Assembly (NCBI RefSeq): GCF_001592205.1
Contig: NZ_BCWM01000009.1
Span: forward strand, 62,001 to 126,000
Direction: 5' to 3'
DNA: 64,000 nt
Source of the DNA: Brevundimonas vesicularis NBRC 12165
GTDB lineage: Bacteria; Pseudomonadota; Alphaproteobacteria; Caulobacterales; Caulobacteraceae
In this document: positions 9,296-18,382 of the stretch, one piece after another
How the letters are laid out: each line of letters opens with the position of its first letter
How positions within the stretch are numbered: position 1 is the first letter of the stretch
Position numbers and translations under genes: made by a program
The notes under the pieces: generated by a model
The model's input: only the letters and a program-made list of their open reading frames with translations
The model's database searches: none
What the model was told of the DNA's origin: nothing

Positions 9296-10348
9296 TCAAT
9301 GCTTGATGCGAGCCGTGGACTGGCGCGCGATCAGATCATGCGGAACGATGACACGCACGGCGGCGTCGCCGTCCAAGAGACGACGAAGAGGCGGAATGAG
9401 GCGTTGCGCGGCGGCGGCAGCCATCTCCGCTACCGGCTGACGGATGGTGCTTAAATCCGGCGTGCTGAAACCCGCGCCGGGCGAATCGTCGAAACCGGCC
9501 ACCGACAGGTCGCCGGGCACCGACAGCCCCAGCCTCGCCGCACATTGCAGGACGCCAAGGGCCGTATCGTCGTTACTGGCGAAGATCGCAGTGATGTCGG
9601 GCGAGGTCTCGTGCAGTTTCTCCATCGCCAGCGCCCCGGAGTTGAAGGTGAAGTCGCCCTCCACCACCCAAGCCGGCGCCACATCCAGGCCAGCCTCGGC
9701 CATGGCGTCCCTGTAACCGGCCAGACGGCGCCGGCTGGCGCCATAGGCGACAGGCCCGGTGACGAAGGCGATCCGCGTGTGCCCGAGGTCGATAAGATGA
9801 CGTGTCATCTCCAATGCGGCGCGCCGTTCGTCCATCTCGATGCAGAAGCCCCGATCAAACGCCGCTTCCGGTCCGATGCGGGCATAGGGCGTACCGGCCG
9901 CGTCGAGGGCATCCATCACCACCGTATTGTCCGAGTTCGGCGGGGTCAGAATGACGCCCTCGGGCCGGATGGAGTTCAACAGCGCCATCAGATCGCGTTC
10001 GAGATCAGGCGAGTTATGGTCCACCAGCTCGATCATCAGATGATAGTCGACCTGGCGCGCCTCCATCAGGGCGCCGAACTCCAGACGCCCCAGATAGTCG
10101 CTTCCGCGCCCGCTCTTCCAGTGTTCGATGGTCAGATCCGCGTCAACCAGGACCGCGATCAGGGACGACGACGCCCCCGCCAGACTGCGCGCCGACAGGC
10201 TGCGTCGATACCCCAGAGACGCAGCCGCCTCCTCCACCTTGGTTCGCAGCGTGGGGCTGACGTTCGGCTCGTTGTTGAGCACGCGCGACACGGACTTGAT
10301 GGACACACCCGCCTTCGCGGCCACGTCATAGATCGTCACCGTCGCCAA
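9296..10348 (-). CDS. LacI-family transcriptional regulator
   Basis: A 350-residue repressor with the LacI helix-turn-helix at residues 4-25 (VTIYDVAAKAGVSIKSVSRV) and hinge helix region LSARSLAG near 52-59. A periplasmic-binding-protein-like effector domain follows, ending at about residue 340. It lies directly between the GH3 gene and the divergent halogenase-like gene and is the obvious candidate to bind the TGACARCGMTGTCA palindromes in front of the GH9/MFS, GH3 and TonB-receptor genes. A CGCTGTCA half-site (10440-10447) in its own divergent promoter region hints at autoregulation. The effector is probably a beta-glucoside, by analogy with other LacI regulators of glucoside loci; this is inference. 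Confidence 0.93.
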   Translation of the reverse strand: MATVTIYDVAAKAGVSIKSVSRVLNNEPNVSPTLRTKVEEAAASLGYRRSLSARSLAGASSSLIAVLVDADLTIEHWKSGRGSDYLGRLEFGALMEARQVDYHLMIELVDHNSPDLERDLMALLNSIRPEGVILTPPNSDNTVVMDALDAAGTPYARIGPEAAFDRGFCIEMDERRAALEMTRHLIDLGHTRIAFVTGPVAYGASRRRLAGYRDAMAEAGLDVAPAWVVEGDFTFNSGALAMEKLHETSPDITAIFASNDDTALGVLQCAARLGLSVPGDLSVAGFDDSPGAGFSTPDLSTIRQPVAEMAAAAAQRLIPPLRRLLDGDAAVRVIVPHDLIARQSTARIKH

Positions 10349-10432
10349 AATCCGCCCCCCCTGAACGTCGCTCAGATCGCTTCTAACATCCCCGTTCGAA
10401 AAGGCGATGCTGACACAGCTTATGGTCAGGCT

Positions 10433-10448
10433 TGTCCATCGCTGTCAT
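10433..10448. promoter_or_regulatory. possible degenerate operator (half-site)
   Basis: CGCTGTCA at 10440-10447 matches the right half of the three palindromes exactly, but the left half is poor. It lies in the 129-bp region between the LacI gene and the halogenase-like gene. Consistent with weak autoregulation; could be chance. Confidence 0.3.
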
Positions 10449-10477
10449 GCCGAAAAATGGTCTGCTAGACAGTCGAC

Positions 10478-12004
10478 ATGATGACCCAAAACGATGCCGG
10501 TCCAATCCGAAAAATCGTCATACTGGGCGGCGGGACGGCCGGCTGGATGACGGCCGCCGCCCTGTCTCATCGTCTGGCGGGCAGCGCCGTCTCGATCGAA
10601 CTGGTCGAGTCCGACGAGATCGGCATCGTCGGCGTGGGCGAGGCTACCCTGCCCCACATCCGCGCCTTCAACACGGCCATGGGTATCGATGAACAGACGT
10701 TGATCGACCAGACCCAGGCGACGTTCAAACTGGGCATCCAGTTCGTGGACTGGGGGCGACCCGGCGACAGCTATATCCATCCCTTCGGCGCCTATGGCGA
10801 ACCTATCGAGGGAATCGATTTCCACCATGTTTGGGCCGCACGCCGCGCCATGGGCGACGCAGCCGACATCAGCGATTACAGTTATCCGGTCAGGGCGGCC
10901 GAGGCGAACCGCTTCCAGCGGCCGGTTTCAGATCCCGGCTCGATGCTGTCCACCTTCAGCTACGCCTTTCAGTTCGACGCGAGTCTCTACGCCGCTTTCC
11001 TGCGCCAGGTGTCGTGCGGACGCGGCGTGGTCCGCACCGAAGGGAAAGTTGTCGATCATGTCCTGAATGGCGCGACGGGCGATGTCGATGCCATCGTCCT
11101 GTCGGACGGGCGCCGCATCTCGGGCGATCTGTTCGTCGATTGCTCGGGCTTTCGCGGACGGCTGATCAATCAGGCGCTGGAGACGACGTTCGAGGACTGG
11201 AGCCATTGGCTGCCCTGCGACAGCGCCTTCGCCGTGCCGTGCCAGACGACGGCGCCGGTCGGCCCCTATACCCGCGCGACGGCCCGTGCGGCAGGCTGGC
11301 AATGGCGCATTCCGCTGCAACACCGCACTGGGAACGGCCACGTCTTCTCATCGGCCCATATTTCGGATGAGGACGCCGTGACAATCCTGATGTCCAATCT
11401 GGAAGGTCCAGCGCTGGCCGAGCCGCGTCGGTTGAGTTTCAAGACGGGGCGTCGGCACAAACTGTGGAGCCGAAACGTCGTCGCGATCGGTCTGTCCGGC
11501 GGCTTCCTTGAGCCGCTGGAGTCCACCAGCATCTACCTGATCCAGTTGGGGATCACGACCTTGCTGGATCTGTTTCCCGACAGGGTCGGGATGGCGGCGG
11601 ACGCCGAGGAATACAATCGGATCATGGCGCTAGAGTTCGATCGGATTCGTGACTTCCTCGTCCTGCACTATGTCGCCAACCAGCGTGACGAGCCGTTCTG
11701 GCGCGAGATGCGAAACATGGCCTGGCCGGACAGTCTGTCGGCGAAGGTCGAGGCCTTTAAGTCGCGCGGCCTGCTGCCCGACTACGACATCGGCGTCTTC
11801 CTGCCGCCCAGCTGGCTCGCCGTACTGGTGGGGCAGAACATCGTTCCGAACGGCTGGGATCCGCGCGTCGACCGGCTGGAGCCGCACGTCCTGTCCGACA
11901 AGCTGGCAGCCCTGCGTGACGCCGTCCGATCGACCGTCGATCGGACGCCCGATCACATGACCTTCATCCGCCAAGCGGCCCAGCGCGCAGGTGGCCTTCA
12001 ATGA
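10478..12004 (+). CDS. tryptophan-halogenase-family flavoprotein (catalytic residues present)
   Basis: A 508-residue FAD-dependent halogenase-fold protein (PF04820 type). Visible features: the FAD-binding GGGTAGW (17-23), the Lys of TFKLGIQF (K84) at the position of the catalytic lysine of PrnA/RebH, the WxWxIP signature (274-279) that blocks monooxygenase activity, and EPLEST (345-350) at the catalytic glutamate position. By family knowledge it would use reduced FAD, O2 and halide. Homologues beside TonB receptors in Xanthomonas and Caulobacter relatives have no settled substrate, and tryptophan is not implied. The gene is divergent from the LacI gene and overlaps the next gene by 4 nt (ATGA), so the two are translationally coupled. 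Confidence 0.88.
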   Translation: MMTQNDAGPIRKIVILGGGTAGWMTAAALSHRLAGSAVSIELVESDEIGIVGVGEATLPHIRAFNTAMGIDEQTLIDQTQATFKLGIQFVDWGRPGDSYIHPFGAYGEPIEGIDFHHVWAARRAMGDAADISDYSYPVRAAEANRFQRPVSDPGSMLSTFSYAFQFDASLYAAFLRQVSCGRGVVRTEGKVVDHVLNGATGDVDAIVLSDGRRISGDLFVDCSGFRGRLINQALETTFEDWSHWLPCDSAFAVPCQTTAPVGPYTRATARAAGWQWRIPLQHRTGNGHVFSSAHISDEDAVTILMSNLEGPALAEPRRLSFKTGRRHKLWSRNVVAIGLSGGFLEPLESTSIYLIQLGITTLLDLFPDRVGMAADAEEYNRIMALEFDRIRDFLVLHYVANQRDEPFWREMRNMAWPDSLSAKVEAFKSRGLLPDYDIGVFLPPSWLAVLVGQNIVPNGWDPRVDRLEPHVLSDKLAALRDAVRSTVDRTPDHMTFIRQAAQRAGGLQ

Positions 12005-13407
12005 CCGTGACCGAAAAGATATGGGTCATTCAGGGTGGCGGCTTGGCGGCGTGGGCGGCGGCTGCGCTGCTAGCCCGCCACCTGCCATCTGGTCATTCGG
12101 TCCTGATCGAAGCCGCCGCTCCTCCCGCGCTTGGTGAAGAGCCCGAGGTCGTGATCGCTGATCCGGACGGCGTGCTCGTCCAGTTGTCGGACGGCGCCGA
12201 CCTGTTGGCTCAGGGCAACGGCGGCTTCTTCCTCGGCTCGCTGCTGCGAAACTGGCGCGACGGGCGAGACATCGCCGTCGTCGAGCAGGAGCCCCTGCCT
12301 GGGATCGATGGGGTCGCGTTGGCGGACGTCGTGCTGCGCGCCGCCCGTCAATCTCCCGACGCGCCCGACTACGCCGCGCTTCTGGCGCCGCTGCAGTTTC
12401 AGGCGCGTGTGATGGCGGCCGGTCGTTACGCCCATCCCAGCCCGGATCGGCGGTCGCCGCGCTCACTTCTTCGTCCCAGACTGATGCTGGACGCGCGCGT
12501 TCTGACGGCGCGACTGCGGGACACCGCCCTGCGCGCCGGCGTGCGAGAAGGTGTGAACGACGCCCGCGAGATCGCGCCCTTCATGACCTTGGACACGCGA
12601 GCGCCCGAAGCGTTTGACGGCAACGGCGACTGGAGCGCGCGCCTGGGCTACGACCGCTGTCTGACCGTGCGCTACGCGGGTGGCGATCACGCGCCGCGTC
12701 TGGATATGGCCAACCTGGAAGAAGGGCTCGCGAGCCGTAGCCCCCTGCCCAGTGGCGGCTTCGCCAGCCTGGCCTATGCCGCAGTTCGCACGACCGCTGA
12801 CCTTGCGAAGGCGGCGCTGGCGGCTTGGCTGGGCGACATTGACGTCGCCGCCCTATTGGACGTCGCCCTCGCACCCGGCCTGGATACGCATCCCTGGAGC
12901 GGCCGTCGTCTTGCTCTTGGTCCGGCGGCGGCGCGCTTTGGCGACGCCTTGGGCCTGGATAGCGCCGCGCTGGAGCGACAGCTGACACAACTGGTGGCAT
13001 CGCTGCCGGGCGCGTCCGAGCAGATTTCAGCCTGCGCCGAGGCCTATAATGAGGCGGTGGTTCGCGACATCACGCACCGCGCGGACCGACTTCATCTGAT
13101 CCTTCTGTGCGGCTCGCAAGGCCATCGACTGGCCCCGGCTGGCGACGACCTGGCGCGTCGCATCGCTCAGTTTACGTCTCGCAACGCCGGCGTCGGCCTG
13201 GACGGCGATCCCTATGACGCGCAGCACTCGACCCTGCTGATGGCCGGCCTTGGCCTGATGCCGCGCCGTTATGACATCCAGGCCGACCGTCTGGACATCA
13301 AGGGCGCAACGGCTTCGTTGGGGCGAATGGTCATGGCTTTTGACCAGACCTTGGCCGCTCTGCCCGCCCATTCTCAGTTCATCGAACGGCTGCGCGAAGG
13401 CGGCTGA
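12001..13407 (+). CDS. degenerate halogenase-like protein (pseudoenzyme)
   Basis: A 468-residue paralogue of the gene before it, overlapping its stop by 4 nt. The fold outline is kept: a glycine-rich start (QGGGLAAW, 11-18, instead of GGGTAGW) and block-by-block alignment over the whole length. The key positions are lost. NGGFFLGSLLRNW (73-85) aligns with the TFKLGIQFVDW block, placing F77 where the catalytic lysine should be. LGLDSAALERQ replaces the EPLEST glutamate block, and the WxWxIP signature is absent. It should not halogenate. It may be a partner, a scaffold or a binding protein for the intact enzyme. The assignment rests on by-eye alignment. Confidence 0.65.
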   Translation: MTVTEKIWVIQGGGLAAWAAAALLARHLPSGHSVLIEAAAPPALGEEPEVVIADPDGVLVQLSDGADLLAQGNGGFFLGSLLRNWRDGRDIAVVEQEPLPGIDGVALADVVLRAARQSPDAPDYAALLAPLQFQARVMAAGRYAHPSPDRRSPRSLLRPRLMLDARVLTARLRDTALRAGVREGVNDAREIAPFMTLDTRAPEAFDGNGDWSARLGYDRCLTVRYAGGDHAPRLDMANLEEGLASRSPLPSGGFASLAYAAVRTTADLAKAALAAWLGDIDVAALLDVALAPGLDTHPWSGRRLALGPAAARFGDALGLDSAALERQLTQLVASLPGASEQISACAEAYNEAVVRDITHRADRLHLILLCGSQGHRLAPAGDDLARRIAQFTSRNAGVGLDGDPYDAQHSTLLMAGLGLMPRRYDIQADRLDIKGATASLGRMVMAFDQTLAALPAHSQFIERLREGG

Positions 13408-13415
13408 TCCAGAAC

Positions 13416-13450
13416 GAAAAAAAGGGGCGTCGATAAATGATCGACGCCCC
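13416..13450 (-). terminator. terminator of TonB-receptor gene (bidirectional position)
   Basis: An 11-bp perfect stem (GGGGCGTCGAT at 13424-13434 with its complement at 13440-13450) and a 5-base loop. On the minus strand it is followed by a run of seven T. It lies between two convergent stops (13407 and 13475) and can also slow plus-strand read-through. Confidence 0.85.
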
Positions 13451-13474
13451 AAGTCTTCGCTCAGAGAAGAAGAC

Positions 13475-16400
13475 TCAGAAGGTGTAGCGCAGGCTCAGCG
13501 TCACGCGACGGTCGCTGCGGAAGTAGGAGCGCGGAGCAAGCGGGCCCGCCTGGTTCGCGCCGTTCAGGTTGTAGGACGTCTGTTGCTGCGTGACGGTGAC
13601 CTCGTCCAGCAGGTTGGCGCCATACAGACCGATCTTCCAGTTGTCGCTCAGGGTGTAGAAGATCGAACCATCAAGCTGACCCGTCGAGTCGTTGAAGATC
13701 GGCGAATACGGGTTCACGTCGTCGCGCGGCGTCAGCAGGAAGCCGTTTCGCCAGTTGTAGGCCAGACGCGCCGACAGACGATCCCGCTCGTAGAAGACCG
13801 AGAAGTTGTAGGTGTGCTCCGACAGCTGCTGCAGCGGCAGCTCCAGCCCGGCATAGCGAGGCTCGGACACCGCGTTGGGGAAGGTCGAAGGCTCGACGAA
13901 GGTGTAGTTCGCCTCGATCCCCAAGCCGCTTAGCAGACCCGGCAGGAAGCTGTAGGTCTGCTGATAGCCAACCTCGAAGCCCTTGATCCAGCCGGAACCG
14001 ATATTGACCTGCTGGTTGACCAGAACGTCCGTCGAGACGCCCTGCGCGTTGCTGAACGGCTGCACGAACGAGCCGCTAGCCAGGATGTCCGTCAGATCCT
14101 TGTAGAAGGCGTTGAAGGTCAGCGAGCTGCCCGGCTTGAAATACCACTCCACGCCGAGGTCATAGTTCCAAGCGCGAACACCCGTGAGCAACGAACCCCC
14201 GCCGTTGGTGGTGAGCAGGGGCGCCGTATTGACGTCCCCGCCGTTCGCCCGGATTTGATTCATGTCGGTGTAGAACAGGCCCGCCGAGAAGGCGGTCACG
14301 CCGAAGTCTGGACGGGTCATGGCCCGCGAAACGGCGCCGCGGAAGACCCATTCCTTGTACTTCAGGTTGACGTTCAGGCTGGGCAACCAGTCGTCATAGC
14401 TGTTGGTCCGCTCCACAGGCTGGGTGCTACCGTCGCTGAAGGCGATCAGGTCGTTCAACCGGGCGTCGGAGAGCAGGCAATAGCCCGGCCCGGACTGGCC
14501 AGGCTGAATCAGCCCGCAGCGATAACGCGCAATGGCGGCTGCATTGGCTTGAGTGACAGGAATACCCTGACCTGGGAATCTCGGGTCATTCCTGTCGGCG
14601 TCACCGAACTGCTCGCCCAATTTCGGGGTCGTAATGAAGCCCTGCGTCTGGAAATCCGTCTTGGCGTAGCGGAGGCCGATATTACCCGAAAGCGCCGTGT
14701 CTGCGCCAAAGATGTCGTCGCGACCGAAGTCGAACCGAACATAGGCGGATGTCGTCTGTTCCGACGAAATGTTCGTCTCGCCTGGCAAGAATGGCGTACC
14801 GGAAACCACACCGTCACGTTGATCCAACGGCTTCCACGTGGCGCCCGGGCTGCGAACGCCCGCCAAAGCCGCCTGCAACGTTCCATCGCGATAAGCCGAG
14901 GCCAGACCGACGGTCGGATAATAGCTGTTCATCGGCGTCGGGTTGTGCCCGCGCTGGAAGTTGGGGAAGTCGTATTGAGCGACCGCCAGCGGTCCGGTGG
15001 TCTGGAAGGGCGAAACGCCGCCGGCCCAGCTTTCCGAAATCGCACCCCAGTTATAGGCGCTGTAGCGGCGCGTCTGCTCGCGATCCGAATAGCGGGCCCC
15101 CATGCGGATAGCGCGCAGGAAGGAGTTGTCGAAGTCGTATTTCAGGTCGGCCTTGAACGCCTTCTGGTCGCCCTCGGATTGTTCGACGTGATCCATGGCG
15201 GCGCGGTAGTAGAAGTTGGCCGGATCGTTGGTCAGGGCCGAGGGCTGGCCCGAGGCGTCGACGAACTGAATGTCCGGCACGCCGTGACGGCCTTCTCCGA
15301 TCAGGGTGTAGACCGGCGTGATCGCGCCGTAGATGCTCATGTCCACGTCGTCGGCCGAGGCCTTGCTGTACTGGGCGTCCAGCCAGATCGACAAACGGTC
15401 GGTGGGGTGGAACTCCGCCGCCAGCGAGAAGTCTTCCGTCAGGGTCTGGAGATCGCGCTCGCGCTTGGGCGCGACTTGCAGGTTCGGGGCGTTGTTGACC
15501 AGAAGCCCGCTGGTGAAGACGCCGTCGGAGCCATAGGTGAAGGGATTGCCGGCGGTGGGGGTCGGATCGCCGCCGCTGCCCAGGTCAACCTCGATCACAC
15601 GCTCGGTCCAGCCGGAACGCGAATCCGCCCGGATGTACTCGCCAGTCAGTTTGGCGCGGCCGTCGTTCGATTCCCATTGCAGCGAACCGTCCAGGGTCGA
15701 GCGCGAGCGGTCGAACTGCTGGGTCCGCACGGCGCCGCCGCGCGGGACATAGCGGCGGTCCTCGCCGTTCGACAGGTCGGGACGATAAACGAAGTCGGTC
15801 AGGTGAGAGCCGTAGGCTTCGGAATAGAGGTCGGATTCGCCATAGCTCAGCAGGGCGCCGAACGAACCGTGCTGGGTGTCCCAGACGTTGCTGACCAAGG
15901 CCGAATAGCCTAGCCCGGCCTTTTCGCGCAGGTCGCCATAAGAGCCTTCGACCGTCGCGCCGAAGACGAACTTGCGGCTGTCGAACGCCTTGCGGGTGCG
16001 CAGATCGACGACCCCGGCGATGCCGCCTTCGATCCTGTCGGCCGTCGCATTCTTGAACACCTGCACGCTCGACAGCAGTTCCGGCGACACGTCGTTGAAG
16101 CCCAGGGCGCGACCCGTGTTCACGCTGAAGGCGTCGCGGCCGTTGAACTCCGAGCGGACGTAGGACAGGCCGCGAATGATGACGTTGGAACCTTCGACCG
16201 AGAAGTGGTCGGGGTCGGTCGGCCCCTGGAAGCGGTTGATATTCACGCCGGGGATGCGCTGCAGCACCTCGTTGACCGACTTGTCCGGCAGGGCGCCGAT
16301 GTCGTCGGCGGTCACGGCATCGACGAAGGTGTCGGAGTCGCGCTTGATCGCCTGCGAGGATGCGATCCGCGCGCGGATGCCGGTGACGACGACGTCGTCG

Positions 16401-16570
16401 ACCTGCGCCGCATCGTCCGTGGCGGGGGTCGTGGTCTGGGGCGCCGGCGTCGATTGGGCGTGGGCGGCGGTTGCGCCGACTACGGCGACCGTCAACGCCA
16501 GGGCGGACACGGAACGGCGCAGCCCGCGAGCGGCGGGCGCATAGCCGGCTTGGAACATCTCTGACTTCAC
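13475..16570 (-). CDS. TonB-dependent outer-membrane receptor (Xanthomonas/Caulobacter type)
   Basis: An outer-membrane beta-barrel that imports a carbohydrate using TonB energy; 1031 residues from the GTG at 16570, preceded by a G-rich Shine-Dalgarno-like stretch (ATG at 16558 is the alternative). Signal peptide ends near GATAAHAQ. A TonB-box-like VDDVVVTG starts the plug domain, with LPDKSVNEVLQRIPGV and the plug end near IEGGIAGVVDLRTRK. The 22-strand-type barrel follows and ends in the aromatic C-terminal strand RRVTLSLRYTF. The layout matches the TonB-Xanth-Caul receptor family, usually found with glycoside hydrolases and halogenase-like genes. Its own operator (16657-16670) lies about 90 bp upstream, so it probably has a separate LacI-controlled promoter. 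Confidence 0.92.
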   Translation of the reverse strand: MKSEMFQAGYAPAARGLRRSVSALALTVAVVGATAAHAQSTPAPQTTTPATDDAAQVDDVVVTGIRARIASSQAIKRDSDTFVDAVTADDIGALPDKSVNEVLQRIPGVNINRFQGPTDPDHFSVEGSNVIIRGLSYVRSEFNGRDAFSVNTGRALGFNDVSPELLSSVQVFKNATADRIEGGIAGVVDLRTRKAFDSRKFVFGATVEGSYGDLREKAGLGYSALVSNVWDTQHGSFGALLSYGESDLYSEAYGSHLTDFVYRPDLSNGEDRRYVPRGGAVRTQQFDRSRSTLDGSLQWESNDGRAKLTGEYIRADSRSGWTERVIEVDLGSGGDPTPTAGNPFTYGSDGVFTSGLLVNNAPNLQVAPKRERDLQTLTEDFSLAAEFHPTDRLSIWLDAQYSKASADDVDMSIYGAITPVYTLIGEGRHGVPDIQFVDASGQPSALTNDPANFYYRAAMDHVEQSEGDQKAFKADLKYDFDNSFLRAIRMGARYSDREQTRRYSAYNWGAISESWAGGVSPFQTTGPLAVAQYDFPNFQRGHNPTPMNSYYPTVGLASAYRDGTLQAALAGVRSPGATWKPLDQRDGVVSGTPFLPGETNISSEQTTSAYVRFDFGRDDIFGADTALSGNIGLRYAKTDFQTQGFITTPKLGEQFGDADRNDPRFPGQGIPVTQANAAAIARYRCGLIQPGQSGPGYCLLSDARLNDLIAFSDGSTQPVERTNSYDDWLPSLNVNLKYKEWVFRGAVSRAMTRPDFGVTAFSAGLFYTDMNQIRANGGDVNTAPLLTTNGGGSLLTGVRAWNYDLGVEWYFKPGSSLTFNAFYKDLTDILASGSFVQPFSNAQGVSTDVLVNQQVNIGSGWIKGFEVGYQQTYSFLPGLLSGLGIEANYTFVEPSTFPNAVSEPRYAGLELPLQQLSEHTYNFSVFYERDRLSARLAYNWRNGFLLTPRDDVNPYSPIFNDSTGQLDGSIFYTLSDNWKIGLYGANLLDEVTVTQQQTSYNLNGANQAGPLAPRSYFRSDRRVTLSLRYTF

Positions 16571-16655
16571 TTCTGATCCCCCCGAGGACGGTTCAGCCCG
16601 TCGCAATCGTTTCGGCAGCCTTGATCGACCGTCCGCGAGCGTGTTGGACTACCTA

Positions 16656-16671
16656 TTGACAGCGATGTCAA
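16656..16671. promoter_or_regulatory. LacI-type operator upstream of TonB receptor
   Basis: TGACAGCGATGTCA at 16657-16670, flanked to give TTGACA and its mirror TGTCAA at the two ends. One central base departs from the perfect palindrome at 9261-9274. It lies in the 213-bp gap between the halogenase-like gene stop (16784) and the receptor start. Confidence 0.7.
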
Positions 16672-16783
16672 CGCCTCTCGCCAAACTTGCCGCGTTTCTA
16701 TCGGCGGGTTCAGAAGCGGTGCGCGCGCACCATTGCGACGGACGCCAGTCTGCTGACACGGCTTGCAGACGGCAGGCTCGGCC

Positions 16784-18292
16784 TCAAAACGCCTTACGAT
16801 TCATCGTCGTCGTCAGGATGCCTTCGTGCGTCGGCAGGGCGTCGGCCGTGCGCCAGATGCTGTCACGGATCGCCGACAGCCGGCCCAGATTGGCGTCATG
16901 ATTGATGACATCGGAAATCGGGTGACGCCCGTGCGGCGTCAGTCCCTGCCCCACCGCGACCGCCAGCCAGCTCGATTCGGAAAAGATGTCATGGTCACGC
17001 CTGACGATCCGACCCGTCTCCTCGAACAGGGCGATCTTGGCCGCCAGCCGGTCCGGGATCGGCATGTCGCGCACCTGGCTCCAGAACGGTCCAGCTCGCT
17101 GATTGACCTTGTAATGTAGTATCAGGAAGTCGCGGACCGTGAAGAATTCCTCCTCCATTAGCGCATTGAACTCACGGCGAAGGCCCTCGCTGTTCTTGTG
17201 CGACGGAAACAGGGTGATCAGCTTGGTGATGGCGCTCTGGATCAGGTGAATGCTGGTCGATTCAAGCGGCTCGAGGAATCCGCTCGACAGTCCGACCGCC
17301 ACGCAGTTGCGCTTCCAGCAGTCCTTGCGCCTGCCCGTGGCGAACCGCAGGCGACGCGGCTCGGCCAGAGCCGTGCCCTCCAACCGCGACATCAACGCGT
17401 CCTCGGCCTCCTGATGTGAGATGTGCGCCGAGGAATAGACGTAGCCGTTGCCCACCCGGTGTTGCAGCGGGATGCGCCACTGCCATCCGGCTTCGCGCGC
17501 CGTCGATCGCGTGTAAGGGGACAACGCCTCCTCCCGCACGCACGGGACGGCGACAGCGCTGTCACATGGAAGCCAGTTGCTCCAGTCCTCGTAGCCTGAC
17601 TTCAACGCCTGCTCGATCAGAAGGCCGACGAAGCCGGTGCAATCGATGAAGAAGTCGCCTTCGACGACCCGCCCGTCGTTAAGCCTTACGCCCGTGATGT
17701 CGCCATCCGCCGCTTGCTGGACCTCGACCACCCGCCCTTCGCGCCTGACGACCCCCAGGCCCTCCGCAAAGCGGCGCAGGAAGCCCGCATAGAGCGCCGC
17801 ATCGAAATGATAGGCGTAGCCCAGGCTGGACAACGGCGACTGCGGCCCACCCTGCGGGTGCACGAAACGGCCACGGCGCGCGGCCTGCCAAGCCATGGAG
17901 TAGGTTTCCAGCGGCTCCGACCCGCCTTCGGCGCAGGCTTTCAACCAGAAATGATGAAAGGCGATGCCTTCCATATCCAGCCCAAAGGCGCCGAAGGGAT
18001 GGAAATAGCGCTCGCCCTCGCGTCGCCAGCCGTCGAACTCGATCCCCAGCTTGAAGGTGGCCTTCGTCTCGCGCAGGAAGTCCGCCTCGTCGATCCCCAG
18101 GCGCGCGTTGAACTTCAGGATCTCCGGGATCGTCGCCTCGCCGACGCCGATGATGCCGATCGCCTCGGACTCGATTAGCGCCACGGTCTTGCCGGCGCCC
18201 TCGAGCGCATGCGCCAGCGCCGCCGCCGCCATCCACCCCGCCGTGCCGCCCCCGACGATGACGATGCGATTTATGATTGAGCCGTCAGACAA
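16784..18292 (-). CDS. tryptophan-halogenase-family flavoprotein
   Basis: A 502-residue homologue of the 10478-12004 product. FAD motif VGGGTAGW (13-20), the catalytic-type lysine in ATFKLGIEF (K81), the WQWRIP signature and SGFLEPLESTSIHLIQ are all present, so this copy looks enzymatically intact. It lies upstream of the TonB receptor gene in the same direction with a 213-bp gap that holds an operator, so the two are neighbours with probably separate promoters. Substrate unknown. The pairing of intact halogenase-like genes with such receptors suggests a job linked to the imported glycan or to an associated small molecule, but this is inference. Confidence 0.88.
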   Translation of the reverse strand: MSDGSIINRIVIVGGGTAGWMAAAALAHALEGAGKTVALIESEAIGIIGVGEATIPEILKFNARLGIDEADFLRETKATFKLGIEFDGWRREGERYFHPFGAFGLDMEGIAFHHFWLKACAEGGSEPLETYSMAWQAARRGRFVHPQGGPQSPLSSLGYAYHFDAALYAGFLRRFAEGLGVVRREGRVVEVQQAADGDITGVRLNDGRVVEGDFFIDCTGFVGLLIEQALKSGYEDWSNWLPCDSAVAVPCVREEALSPYTRSTAREAGWQWRIPLQHRVGNGYVYSSAHISHQEAEDALMSRLEGTALAEPRRLRFATGRRKDCWKRNCVAVGLSSGFLEPLESTSIHLIQSAITKLITLFPSHKNSEGLRREFNALMEEEFFTVRDFLILHYKVNQRAGPFWSQVRDMPIPDRLAAKIALFEETGRIVRRDHDIFSESSWLAVAVGQGLTPHGRHPISDVINHDANLGRLSAIRDSIWRTADALPTHEGILTTTMNRKAF

Positions 18293-18382
18293 CGCCGATC
18301 TCCATCGAAAACAGGGCGCTCCGACCCAACGTCGCCGATAGCGTCATTCTCACGCGGCGGCGAGATAGTAAGCGGATCGTCG

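Noticed and set aside
14255..15913. 552-codon plus-strand frame inside the TonB-receptor gene
   Set aside because: Antisense shadow; the receptor reading has signal peptide, plug and barrel features.
17551..17564. CGACAGCGCTGTCA, nearly the LacI operator, inside the second halogenase-like gene
   Set aside because: It encodes the conserved CDSAVAVPC region and lies mid-gene, so it is more simply explained by coding constraint.
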